A stretch of 64,000 nt of DNA, taken from positions 4,984,896 through 5,048,895 of the forward strand of contig JBANSL010000008.1 in assembly GCA_037127255.1 (NCBI GenBank), read 5' to 3'. The notes under the pieces are model-generated. The model was not told the origin of the DNA. It worked only from the letters and a program-made list of their open reading frames with translations, and ran no database searches. Origin of the DNA: Persicaria tinctoria (lineage: Eukaryota; Streptophyta; Magnoliopsida; Caryophyllales; Polygonaceae). Shown here one piece after another: positions 34,341 through 47,166 of the stretch (positions are counted from its first letter, which is position 1; every line of letters starts with the position of its first letter). The position numbers and the translations under genes are program-made.

Positions 34341-34796
34341 AAAGGGTTGAACTAAAATCCCGAAAGGGTTTTTAGGTGCGTTGTACTTAGGTGGTTCTCG
34401 GCTGCTCTTTCGGTTGTTCTCGGCGATCCTTTTCTTAGTTGGAGGTATGGCGTCTCGAAGTCGGGTTTGGCTGGTGTCGAGACGATGTGTATCGAGGCAT
34501 CTCCGTGATTCGAAAATTTCCTTGGAGGTTCGTCTTCACTGTCCATAAGGACTCCTGATGTATCGCTGGCCAGCGGTGCCGCAGTTTGGCGGCGCTTGGC
34601 TTCAGTTCGTAGTCTATGTTGTCCCCAATGTATTTGGATTAGGTTTGCTAGGTCGTCCAGATTTGTTTGTTTGTCACTGCCTAGTTTGCACCTTTTGTTT
34701 TTCTCATTGTATGTTTTGACAGTTCGACCTCTCGATGTGTCAGGTCTGTCTAATCATCGAATTCTTACCTTATCAAAAAAAAAAAAAAAAAAAAAA
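33821..34796 (+). mobile_element. LINE-derived insertion with 264-bp tandem repeat and poly-A
   Basis: Bounded by aggcaaactcg (33810-33820) and aggcaaacttg (34799-34809), an 11-bp duplication with one mismatch, and by an A-run at 34775-34796. It opens with two tandem copies of a GC-rich 264-bp unit (from 33821 and from 34085, each starting gatcttaatatgatttgtcc) and ends in a 3' UTR related to 6685-6931. It has no reverse transcriptase sequence, so it is an internally deleted or short non-autonomous derivative. Confidence 0.78.
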
Positions 34797-34809
34797 GCAG
34801 GCAAACTTG

Positions 34810-35586
34810 AAACTTATAATAAACACAGTAGGGTATCATATTGGGCCATTGGCTAGTAGAGATGGGCTTGGGTCGGGTCAACCTACACCTGTCATGGACC
34901 TAAGAGGTCAACGGGTCACTTGATCCGGCAGTTTGTGGGTATGGGCCGCTTCATTTCTTTTGACTCGTCATTCCATCACCCTCCCTTGACCTACCACTCA
35001 CAAACTACCTTACTCATATAGTCAATATCCATTTCACTAGTGAATGAAATGGGTATAATGTGGGTGAATTTACACCAGTTTAATTATATACATTTCCACC
35101 TATTCATAATAGTGAAATGATCATAAATCATTCTATTAGAATAAAAAGAAACTAGTAATTTTCCCGAACCATGTTCGGGTTTGTGTTCATAATATTTTCT
35201 ATCGAGTTTGACGTACCACATAAAATACTCAACAAATATCAATTTCCCACTAATATACCATTTTACTCATTCTCCTCACTATACCATTGTTCGAAATCTT
35301 CAGTTGTTATGAAGTCTTTTCTCGAGACGATCAAAACTTTGAATTTGACAAAGAATAGTAGATCAACCGCTTCCACACTTCCTTTGACATTGTAGTTCTT
35401 GGCCTAAGAAAACTGAGTCTACTCCTTTACGACACTTTCTATGTTACACATCATATTACAAAAAAGTGATTCAATACAAACGCAGCCATACAAATAGTTG
35501 CATATTATTACAAAACCAGGAACTATATATACAAGCCATATGCCAAAGAACAGAAGTCATAAGGATCCTTAACTTTCTTCAACTAA
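34810..35586. other. Intergenic sequence without recognisable genes
   Basis: AT-rich. The segment at 34860-34960 has gggtcgggtcaacc-type words seen in degenerate repeats. I see no gene. Confidence 0.45.
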
Positions 35587-36325
35587 TCTATATACATATA
35601 CTAAAACTAACATAGTGTCTTACGTGACGCGTTGTGGTTGATCTTAGGGGGGGGGGGGGAAATCCTACGTGGTGCGTTGTGGTTGATCCTAAGGGAAAAA
35701 ATTAATAAAATAATATGTTGTCATAGTTTATAGAAAGTTATATAAGCCACAATCTATCTATATTTTAGTTAATTGACAAAAATATAAATAATTTTTTTTT
35801 ATAATCACACTTACCAAAAATATTAATAGATAAATACGGAGTATGTAGTATTTGATAAGTGCTATTTTATTTAGATCTAGATTATTTTTTGGTGGAGAGA
35901 ATTATTTATATCAAAATTAATTATTTAATCATTGTTATTTTATTTATATCTATATTGTTTTTAGGCCAAAATAAATTATTAAAATATAATGTAGCCATAT
36001 ATAATATGTATCCACAATCTATCCGTGCATATATATTTTTAGTAAACTAATGTAATAAATATGTACTACATATTTAATAAAAAAGTATTAAAATATTTTA
36101 AAAAAATCAACTATCTATTATATTACACGAGAGTTAATTAACGATAGATTAGAAGAAAAAAATATTTATATATAATATATCGAACTAATTTTATTTATAT
36201 CTATATTATTTTTTGGTGAGAAAAATTATTTATATTTAGATTTTTTTTTATTTGTTAGAATCTATTTAGATTATTTATAATATTGTATTAATGTATTCTC
36301 TGTGCACGGGACGGACCTACACTCG
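35587..36325 (+). mobile_element. Helitron-like non-autonomous element
   Basis: Starts TCTATATACATATACTAAAA after an A, a form typical of plant Helitron 5' ends. It ends near a short GC-rich inverted block (gtgcacgggacgg) followed about 10 bases later by CTCG-T, close to the CTRR-T rule but with one base off. The left third is alignable to the copy at 9132. It contains a G13 run at 35647. No Rep/helicase frame. Confidence 0.5.
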
Positions 36326-37269
36326 TATCTAATAAATGAAATAGTTTAACTAATTGAATGTAAGCACTTTTTGTTCTTACAGGCAAAAGTTTTATTACTA
36401 TGTATACAGTAAATGGAGCAAGAGTAAGTGATATACAATTGCAAATGGTTCCAGCCTTCCAAGCCTCTATAGCCTCATTGTGTTAGAGATAGAAAATAGA
36501 GGCAAACAGTTTGAAAATTGGCTTCTTGGTACTCTTGTGTTTTGGTTTAAAACAGAAAAAATGGATCTTAGTAATGTTGTGTAGGTAATTAGAGCTGCTG
36601 CAGAGGTATGGGGATAGCTCATGTGGGCTAGCTGCAGATGGATTTTGTTCTTGTGAGCTGCCGCAGAAGTATAAGCAATGGGAGCTGCTGCATATGCGTT
36701 GATCCAACAATGGTGAGCAGGAGAAAATAAGGGTACAAATGGGAGCTGTCATAAGAGGCAAGAGGTTACTGCATAGATTCATGGACACCAAGGAGATCAT
36801 CATTTTGCATTCATGTGGCTGCATCATACGGGTACAAATACATATGCATATTCTGGATTTACTGCAAATCAAATACATATGCAAAATGTGATACAAGGGG
36901 CTGTCATTTTTTGCATTCACGGGGTTGCATCAACAACATGAAGGCATGTAGTTGAATGGAAGACCTGCACACCATATGTTTGTACTCCAATTTTGCAAAT
37001 GAGAGGGCTCCAATTAAAAAAGGACAAATTAATAAAGGGCATTAAGTGACATCAACAGGGGAGGAGTGAATGTGTTGATCATTTCCCTTGCCATACAAAA
37101 GTCCATGTGGATCATTTTACACTACTTGCTACTCTCATAGAACATATGAAGAGAGCTTTGATGTAATGATTGCTAGTCTTTTCTATTATATTAGCTATAT
37201 TAGTCTAGGTATTAGTATATTTTACATCCTATAAGCATTGAGGACAATGCTTTTATAAGGGGTGGGTAA
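36326..37269 (+). other. Sequence upstream of a copia-type 3' LTR; possible internal remnant
   Basis: No recognisable gag or pol sequence. The last ~40 bases (gaggacaatgcttttataag, then ggggtgggtaa) look like the polypurine tract that precedes a 3' LTR. The region may be internal retroelement DNA that has lost its coding part. Confidence 0.4.
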
Positions 37270-37485
37270 TGTTAGGGATTGATAAATAGGGGATAATAAT
37301 TGTAATTAGTAGGTAAGAGGGGTTTGGGGATATAAATACCTATATCAGGTATTGTACGGGATCATCGATGAATATTGAATACAGAATTCCAGTTTCCTCT
37401 ATCTTCTTCCTCTTTCTTCCTCTGAACTGTCTCTCTTCTTCTCTTTACCTTAATCCGCCATGGTAGAACACTTAGGATCCTAACA
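37270..37485 (+). mobile_element. LTR of a copia-like retrotransposon, 216 bp
   Basis: Starts TGTTAGGG and ends CCTAACA, with a TATA-like gatataaatac inside and a CT-rich 3' part, as in short Ty1/copia LTRs. A purine-rich tract lies directly before it. I found no partner 5' LTR in the window, so this is a truncated element or a solo LTR. Confidence 0.65.
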
Positions 37486-37684
37486 GAAAGTTACTAATTA
37501 AAAGACTTTAGAGTTTAGAACCAATCTTAGGATACCCCTTTGCTCATTCACAGACATCTTTGAAAACCCTACATGATCAATTGCACAACATTTCATAAAA
37601 CTGTGATGACATTGACAAATAACATAACAACAAAAATTCTTGTTTGCATCACACCCTGGCACCCTGCAGTTGTCCTTACTTCAC

Positions 37685-38098
37685 CTGGAACACAACACCA
37701 AATGATCCAGCACCAACAACTCTTTCGGCCATAACTGATGGTCTCCAAGAATGACACCCTACTCATCAATTCAAATACACGAGGAAAACAAAACATTTAC
37801 ATTCAGTGTGTAAGGTGGGAAAAGAACTATCTTCAGAGATCATAGATAATAGAATACATAGATGCAACATACCCAAAATACACATCAGATAGTTAAGAGT
37901 TCAGACCAATTCGGGAAAAGATAATCAGATGCTATAATCCCAGGTGATAACAGATAACTACAATACCAAATTCAAACCACATGAAATTGAATTATCCAGA
38001 ATTACCTGTCTAGGTTCTCCATTTTTACCCCCATTCTTCGTGGAAATTATACGCCCGGTGACTGAATCATTTGTATCCATCACCTCGATAGATACCTT
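37685..38098 (-). pseudogene. Shaggy/GSK3-like kinase, 5' fragment with frameshift
   Basis: Two exons match the start of plant shaggy-related kinases. The upstream exon (38098-38006, 31 codons) reads ...VMDTNDSVTGRIISTKNG... and ends GEPRQ. The next (37742-37685) encodes TISY..AERVVGAGSFGVVFQ, including the Gly-rich ATP loop, but is 58 rather than 60 bases: two bases are missing at the TATATGG site, which breaks the frame. Splice sites around both exons are preserved. Nothing downstream to 36.3 kb encodes the rest of the ~400-aa kinase; a copia LTR lies there instead. Intact shaggy kinases act in brassinosteroid signalling; this copy cannot make one. Confidence 0.85.
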
Positions 38099-38539
38099 CT
38101 GCAAGAAAGCAACTCCACCGATCAAAATTATGTTTTCCCCCCTAATATTAATCGCATTAGCAGAAGCAGCAAAGCTCAGGCAGCCAACATTACCACCAAA
38201 ACAAGAAACATGAACTCTTCAAACGAAGAGAAAAATGGGCACAGGGAATAAGCAAAATAGGAAATCCAACACATACGAGTTGCAGATCAAAAGAAGCAAA
38301 TCAGAATTGGTAAAAATACACCATTAAACCTTCACATATAGAGCACCTATTGAAAAGAAAAGAGATATACACATACAATCTTGCATTCATGGGCTAAATA
38401 AAAACAAAAAATGCAATGCTAACAAAGACAATTAGAAAATACTCAAAACCATAGAAAACCAAGAAAGAGCGTCAAACAGGCAAATTCAAGTATGCAACAG
38501 CTCTTCCAGATCCCTAGTTGAAAGCAAACGAAAGAGAAA

Positions 38540-39240
38540 AAGAGAGGAGTGAACACTTCAACTGCTTTCCTACTTGAGCTTTGCTGCCGATTTAGGGTTC
38601 CGGCGCCGCCTCCTCTTCTCTGGTGGTTATGCGGCAGTCGGCGGAGGAAGTCCGGTGGCCAGGCTCGGCGAGAGGAGCGCGGTGCTGCCGATTTAGGGTT
38701 CCAGCGCCGCCTCCTCTCCTCTATACGCCACCGTCAACTGTCGACGAACAACCCCTTAATCTCCCCTCTCTCCTTCGACCCGTCTCCAATTTCAACCCCC
38801 CATCGCAGATTTATCCTTGTTTAATGGCAAAGCCCAGCACAACCCTGGTGTCCACCTTCACCTCAAATTTCGACGCCTATCATCGCACTTGTTTGATCTA
38901 ATCCAAATATTGAGTTGAACCCGATTCCGCCTACAACCTTCGCCTCCAACTTCGCCTACCATTGCCTCCAATTTCGCCGCCTGCCACCCGATTGCCTCCT
39001 CCAGCCCTCACCGAATGCGACACCGCCCACCAACAACTCTCCGGGCGCTCACCACTCACACACCGCGTCCACGATAACCCCAATCAATTCCGAGGAAGAA
39101 GTTACTGGTGAGGAAGAACGTGGAAGCTCTTCTGCCCAATTCTAATGTGAAAGAAGAAGCGGTTGAAGGAGAAAGTGGAGCTGTAAAATTGGGTTTTTAG
39201 GTTTTTCAGAGATAGACGTGAGATGTAAACGTACTTGAGA
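38540..39240 (-). promoter_or_regulatory. GC-rich former promoter/leader of the shaggy-like fragment, with internal duplication
   Basis: A C/G-rich island upstream of the kinase fragment. On the minus strand it contains AACCCTAAATCGGCAGC twice (plus-strand copies near 38582-38621 and 38684-38722), in the style of a plant 5' leader. Frames on the plus strand here are compositional, with no recognisable domain. Confidence 0.4.
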
Positions 39241-41135
39241 AATTCAATCTGCTGTGGTTAGAAAGGAAAAACTACTTCTTACTTTTTGTTCAGGGAAGGA
39301 GGACACGTGGCACAAATTTTTACAAAGAAACTGCTTCTGAAATAATAAGTATAAGGGGTGGATTGGCATACAAAAAGTCGTAAATAACATGAAACCATTA
39401 AGCATAAGGTGTGTTATTTTCGTATAAGAAAATCATTATTCATAATTTCATATGAAAATGATTTGAAATGAAAAATAAATTGTTTAGTCAAACTCTCTAA
39501 AAAGTTCTCCCAAAATCATTTTAAAAAAACAATTTTGTGAATTTGAAATAAACATATGTTGAAGAAAAGCGGACATATTTTACTTCAAATAAATTCAACA
39601 TAAACAAGATATAAAAAAATCACATTTAATCATTTTTTTATACAGTAAGAATTTGAAATATCAAGCACAAAACTGGTAAATTGATAGGACGCTGAAGCGC
39701 TAGACGGCCAAACCGTTAAGAAAAAGTGAAAAATAAGTCAACTCACAACCTAAAGAACCAAATGACATAGGAAAACAACCCTCAAAACTAAGAACCAAGC
39801 AGAGGACCGACTGAGCAAGGACGAAAGAAATGAGAAAGCTGACGTTGATACAACGGCTCACCACCAGAAAGACAGAACACATAAATCCGCGGTTTGACAA
39901 TATACGACTCTTGAGAAAGTGTGGATCACACGATGCCCCCAGATGAGGGATCTTTGGAAATCCTAGACACTACCACGATCACACTGATCAAACAGAGCCA
40001 CAAGACTGCTCCTCTACCGAAACAAACCACGAACCAACGTGATAAGGCCCCAAAAGCCAGCAACCAAAAAAGCACGAAGGCCAAGCTAAGAGCATATTCA
40101 GAGTGTTTACCAATTTGCATACCTAGAGTCAGTTTAAGGTTATTATTAAAGAAGATCAAAAGACAATGATACCAGACAATTTAGAATAATATAAATTTTT
40201 ATATACATATATAAATATGTATACACATATGATATGATGACAACACAATCCAATTTTAGTGAGACAGGGTTTAAAGTTTTTGTAGATCGGGGATGTCCCC
40301 ATGTTCATATTCGTAGGGTGAAGACCACAACTTGTTTGGCTTGGGAGAAGGAATCTCTCGAAGGTTGGGTCATCAAGTGACAAAATGAAGAAAGGAATCA
40401 TGTAGATGAGAAACCACACCATTCTAAATGTTTTGGCTAAGAAAGGTCACTCATAAATCTCTACAACCAATAGAAGAAAGAGGCCATTAGAAGCACAACA
40501 AGACTACAAGAGAAGAGAAAAAGAAATGGGTAAGGAATAATTAACTTCGTTTAGTGAGTTGAGTATCTGATACCCTCTTCATCTTTGCACATAATTGATT
40601 CAATTATGTACATTCTAATTCTTTCCTTGAGTAGTGGCTAAACACCCACCCAAATGATTAACTTATATATATATATATATATAACTATTCTAATGGGTGG
40701 TTTTATGTAATTTTACCTTTTTTTTATCTACCCATATATTCTATCAAATTTCTTTTTAGACAAATTAAAAATATCTATAATATTATTTATGAGTGAATAT
40801 GTATAATAGCATCTATTGCATGAGATATGAAAACTTCATAAAGTTAAATAATAAGTTGTCTAAAGTTTATATTATATTTATATAAAAAAGACCAAATTGT
40901 TTAGATGTATAAACAATTTTTTTTTCTAAAGAAGTTATTTGGTTTTAATATATTAGTAATATATTTTAGAATGTGCAGTAATATAAAATTTATTTAAATT
41001 AAAAGAAAGAAAGAATATATGTGTATTACGGAGTACAAGAATTTTATTTAATTCTATGTTAATTACGAATGAAGAAGTATTGGAAGAAATTAATTAATTG
41101 AATAAACGGATTTTTGTATAAACTTTATTTAAATT
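39241..41135. other. Repeat-rich intergenic stretch
   Basis: 39660-40160 is less AT-rich than its flanks and reads on the minus strand like an old untranslated retroelement or transcript sequence (T/G-rich), but I cannot place it. The rest is AT-rich. A (TA)n run lies at 40663-40682. No gene seen. Confidence 0.4.
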
Positions 41136-41169
41136 AAAAAAATCGCACACGGTGCGAGTACTGAACTAG
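41136..41169 (+). mobile_element. Helitron 3' terminus
   Basis: A hairpin (tcgcac, acg, gtgcga) is followed after about 9 bases by CTAG and then T (41166-41170), the diagnostic 3' end of Helitrons. The matching 5' TC end was not located, so only the terminus is annotated. Confidence 0.5.
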
Positions 41170-41353
41170 TTAGATTTAAAAAGAAAAGTGGGTATGAGTG
41201 GATAGTTACAACCAATTTATATATAATGGATGGTTATTTTCAATTTTTTTAATAAAGGGTGGTTATTTGCAAATAATTCTAAATAAATGGTGGTTTTATG
41301 CATTTTCGCATAAATAAAAACAAAAAATAAAAAAAGTTTGCGATAGTCGGGAT

Positions 41354-41446
41354 TATATATACAGAGCCTCTCCGATTTACCAGACGAACAGCTCACATTT
41401 TGCCTTCTCTTTCCCCAATCTCTCGTAGCTCTCTCTCATCTCGAAA
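41354..41446 (+). promoter_or_regulatory. Calmodulin core promoter and 5' UTR
   Basis: A TATA box (tatatata, 41354-41361) lies ~93 bases before the ATG, followed by a CT-rich leader (ctctctttccccaatctctc). This implies transcription starting near 41385-41395. Confidence 0.6.
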
Positions 41447-42610
<1,164 letters not shown>

Positions 42611-44248
42611 GATTTCAATAACTCAGAACCCTAATTTATTTTTTTTGCAAGAAAAAAGATTCAGGGCAGATAAGTTTGTTTGATGTGATCACCAAATTCT
42701 ATCTTAAGATAAATTGCATTTAACAACTTTTATTAGTTTTGATGGCGCCTTTGTGTTTGCTTTTGATGGGTATCTGCTTGTTTGCTCATGGCCTTTGTCT
42801 ATTCCAGTTGATAGTGTGTTTTTCCTCACCTGGTTGTATTTCGTTCAACTTGTTTTTTCGAGTGATTTTTGCTCTTCAACAGACTTGATGTGTTGAGTCC
42901 TTGAGTCTTACCATTTTGAAGTCGATTGGGTCTTCTTTTGCCATAGAGTGATCTTGTGCATTGTTTCGCCATGCACAAATTTGCTGCTTGCCTGCTTCCA
43001 TTAAAGAAGTGAAAGATCCTCATCTTGATTTGCTGCTTTCACAGATTTAACTTGTTATAGTTTACACAATTCTCAGGAGTTAATCAAGATAAAATATATC
43101 ACATAGTTTTTAATCGCTAAATTTAAAGTTCATGAATGTTAACATCAGTTGATAGGGCTGTTACTTACACCTGTCCAAACTATGATATGCTAAATATCTG
43201 TATTCAAAGATGAGGATAAAGCTGCTTGTCAATTTGATGCTTCAGACATTTGCTTGTTCAATTAATCAAAAGAAATTGCAATCTTTTACCATAGGAGAGG
43301 CGAACGGTTTTTGATGGGAACTTCATTGTCTCTATCAGTACTCTTTTTTTTTTTTTTTTCCTTTCTTTCTTTTTGATGTTTGATAGGGAAAGAAATTCTA
43401 AAATATGGGCGATTTCTAGCTGTTTAAGTCATTTTGTAAATTTGAGTTTATTTCATCCGATCAAGATTGAAAGCACTTCTTTAAGCTCATAGCAAAATAA
43501 TCTTCAAAACAAATTATTTTAATCACAAGTGATTCATTTATTTTTTTTGGTAAGAATCACAAGTGATTCATATATATGGTGGAGTACTATTTTTAAAACA
43601 TAGGGGGCCCATTTAAATAGACAAATAAAAAGCCCGATTCTATACAAACTGGGTATCTTATTCCCAGTCCCACAAAATCTTAAATTAGTGTGCTCTTAGA
43701 TATTGTTCTTACGTGGCTGATATTTTCATTTTTATTCAAGAGTAAAAAAATCGTTTTGGACAACTAATTAACTACTATTATGATTTGATAAAATTCAAGA
43801 GACTCAAATCAAAGAGACTCAAATCATGGTTAGAAAGTTCAAGATTAGCTCAAGAGATTTCAGGTTTAGTGAAATTTAAGAAATTTTAGGTATAAATTAT
43901 TTGAAGCCGTTGGATCAAAAAAAAATAAAAATATTTGAAGCCGTTGGATCAAAAAAAAAAAAAAAAATTTGAAGCCGTTTTATTTCTAGTTATTTAGCCT
44001 ACAAAATTTTATGTCGCTAAAGTCCAACTCAAATCATGCTTATTCGATTAACATGGAGACTTTGCATCGTGAGAATGTGCTCCTCGGTTTTTTAAATTTT
44101 TTTGTAAAATATTAAAACAAAATAAACATTTTTTAAAATTATTTTTGTTTTAACTTAAACAACTTTTTCATTTCGAAGATTTGGAGAATGCTATAGAATT
44201 AGGAAAGCCTCTCTGTTTTTATGTTGCATGTTTCCCCATTTTGGAGAA
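42611..44248. other. Calmodulin 3' UTR and AT-rich intergenic sequence
   Basis: The calmodulin 3' UTR probably ends before 43100. At 43895-43985 the phrase tttgaagccgttggatc occurs repeatedly, each time followed by an A-run (three partial copies), as if one retroposon tail had been duplicated. No gene seen. Confidence 0.45.
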
Positions 44249-44899
44249 TAAGCGCGTATTTGGTGGGATCTTTGATAGGAGGTTTGAGGGGTACAAGGGG
44301 TTAAAAAAAAGAAGTTGTCAAACACATAAATTTGGCCAAATTTGCCCCCAAGCTTTGGGAGTCCCCTCCGGAAATCCAAATCATCTCAATTTTGTCCTCT
44401 CTCTTCCTTTGTACTCCAACTTCGGATGCTTGACACTCGGACCCGAGCGTCAGGCAGAAACCCCTAATCGTCAGTAGTGGATTGGGGGATGAACTAAGAG
44501 ATCGAAGGTTGTCAGCGTCGACAGCTCCGTCCTTACTCGGTGGGCCGGTGACGTTGGCTCTAGGATCGACTCCCCTAAAGGCAAGGAGGTTTTCGTCCTA
44601 TGTAGACTAGACCAGTACCATGGGAGGGTGAGGTCGACATCTCGGATTCTGGTGCGGGAGCGAGGAGGACGAGAGTAAAAGAGGGTTGGTAAGTGAGGGT
44701 AATTTATTAAGGGCATTTTAGACATTTTCACCACAAATAACTTTCAAACCTTATAACCACTCAACACCATTCAACTTGTTTACAAGATTATTTTTTAAAA
44801 AAAAATCTCCACCTTCTACACATCCATAATACACAAAATAATCTTCCACTCCTAAAATAAATCCAACTCCTAAAAAATCCCAAGTTGTCAAACACGCTT
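44249..44899. mobile_element. Possible MITE-type element with GC-rich interior
   Basis: Left taagcgcgtatttgg and right caaacacgctta are approximate inverses, and both ends contain a gttgtcaaacac block. No convincing target duplication. The interior 44400-44700 is GC-rich inside AT-rich flanks, with no stop on the minus strand for 87 codons, which might be a captured fragment. Boundaries are tentative. Confidence 0.35.
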
Positions 44900-45972
44900 A
44901 GATGGACTAAAAATCGCCTTTTCTCCCCAAATTCCAAAATTTCTAAAATCTGTTAAAAATGCTCTAAACTTACTTTGATAGTTCGAAGTCACTTTGTCTC
45001 TCATCTCTCTCCCATATTTTTAGTGCTCGTTTCGATGATAGAATAGTTTTTGATAATTTACTTTATGGGGAATTTTAAAAGTATGTTAAAAATTCAAAAT
45101 AAAGGGAATATTTGATATTATGGTTAGATATGATATTCTGTAGAATAAAAAGATGGAAAAGAACTCAATTAGGGGTTAATGCTTGAGCTTCCGGTCTATT
45201 ATGGAAAGTTAAAATCCTATGAAAATACTATCTTTTTAGTAGAAGAAAATGTATTTAAATACATGTGTTTAAATTTGGTCTTTCTAACTTGTGTCATATA
45301 AAACAAATAAATTTGAATGCTTAAACCCTGAAAAATTAATTAAAAATATAGTTAAAATGAGTTAAATTTAAAAAAAAATAAATTTAATCTCTTAGCCTAT
45401 GCCCTTGGTATAGGTTAGAAAAATCAATTAAAGTTTACTTCTTATGATATTATACTACCTGGGATGTTAACCCCTTAGAAAAGGAATGGATTAAAAAAAC
45501 ATGTATAATTTGTTAAAATTTGCTAATAAACAATCCATTTATCCAAAATTCAAAAGTCTTCATAGATTGAAACTATTCCAAAATAAAATTCAACTTCAAA
45601 GTATTTTGAAGATTATTTAAAAAAAACGATTGCTAAAAACAGATTAACTATAAATTGATGTAGTGATTGCTGAGTTATATCTCATATTAAAAAGTTTGAA
45701 ATTCAAATTTTCTTAAAAATATAGAATCGATGAAAAAAGTTTTCCTCCTTGTGAGTCTTTCAAGGAAGGATCCATACGATCATATTTCACATTAGAGCTC
45801 AAGTGCTTGCGGAGGGAAATGCTAGATGTGCATCGCATCTTGTAAGGCTAAGAATCCTTGTATGGGTCACATATTACTCATTTCAAATATAGAATTATTG
45901 AACCCGAATGAACTGTTTTGTCTTAGTAAGAATCCCATCAGGAATAATTGGCCCATAAACCATGAAGTGAGC

Positions 45973-46365
45973 GGGTTCGTATGGTACGAGGTTAATAAAC
46001 TGACTAAAATTATAAACAGGGTAAAAATTTATAAACCGTTGGTGAAAGTAGTTAAAAATTTATGAAAAAATATAAACTCTGTATGGGACGAAAAACAGTT
46101 TATTTGTAAAAAGTGGAGTTTATTTGGTTTTTATTAGGGGTATTGTGGTACTTTCAAACCAAATAAGATAAAAGAGAAGGGGTAAAATAGTAATTATGGA
46201 ATATAAACCTCAAAATAAGCTTCAATCTGCAGCTTATTTATAAACCTTTTTTTTAACTGACTAAAACTTATTTGTTATTCCCATACACCGTTTAAACCCG
46301 TTTATTTTTTTAACAGTTAATAATTTCACACTTTTTAACTTGTTTATTTCCATCCATACGTACCC
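45973..46365 (+). mobile_element. GGGTTCGTATGG-family MITE, copy 3, 393 bp
   Basis: Ends gggttcgtatgg and ccatacgtaccc. Aligned over its length with copy 2 at 20688-21081 (actgactaaaattataaaca, aagtggagtttatttgg, aagcttcaatctgcagctta). Flanking trinucleotides do not match (agc/ata). Confidence 0.75.
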
Positions 46366-47157
46366 ATAATCTTGGCATCTCTAGTACTGCATTATGTTTG
46401 CTTCACCTTTTATAAAAGCATCGAGTTCGTTAAAGATAGAACGAATCACTTTATTTGTGTCCTTTTTCACATGTTTTTCTCATCTCCCAATATACAGTAA
46501 TACGGAGTAACTATGAATTCAACTCTTCTTTCCTTATAGTATCAACAACCAAGGGTTTTGGTTACCTTAAAGGTCACTAAAATGTAATCCCTTGGTTATA
46601 GGTTATACTTTAAGGTAAGGTAATGGAAGAGGGTACCTGTGTAGAGAGAGTTGACCTCTTCCCTTTTGTAATTTTATTTTATTTTTTTTAATCAAAAAAT
46701 AAAAGAAAAGATAGAATGACGCAAGGGAAAGAAAAAGTGAAACTAAATTTGAAAAGTGGTAAGAGGTTTTTCATGGTTGTAGAACAAACCTTTTAGGATA
46801 GGATAGAGAAAGAAGAACCGAAGAGGAACCTTTTAGGATATGTGTCACTCTAATATTCCACCAATCATGATATTATTTGCTAATTATTTGCAACAGGAAA
46901 CGGAAGAGAAGAACCGAAGAGAGACGAGAACCCAAGGGGCCAAATGGTAAGAACAATGTTATTAAGAAAGGTGGACGAAAGAGAATGTGTGTAATCCTCT
47001 AGAAACAATGTATGCATCTTTGCTTAGCAAAATATGCGACCCAATTCACCATGTGAAATAAGATCATGTGTGATATATATGATATGCTTCGTGTGCAATA
47101 TATATTCATCATGGATTTCAAACTTAAATATCAATGTAAGTTTAGCTTGGTGGATTG
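46366..47157. other. AT-rich intergenic sequence
   Basis: No gene or bounded element found. Short purine-rich local repeats (gaagaaccgaagag near 46811 and 46910; ccttttaggata twice near 46790-46840). Confidence 0.45.
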
Positions 47158-47166
47158 AATATTATA

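Noticed and set aside
38549..39145. Overlapping plus-strand frames in the GC-rich island as a new protein
   Set aside because: Pro/Ser/Arg-rich compositional frames without splice structure. The island fits the former promoter/leader of the minus-strand kinase fragment.
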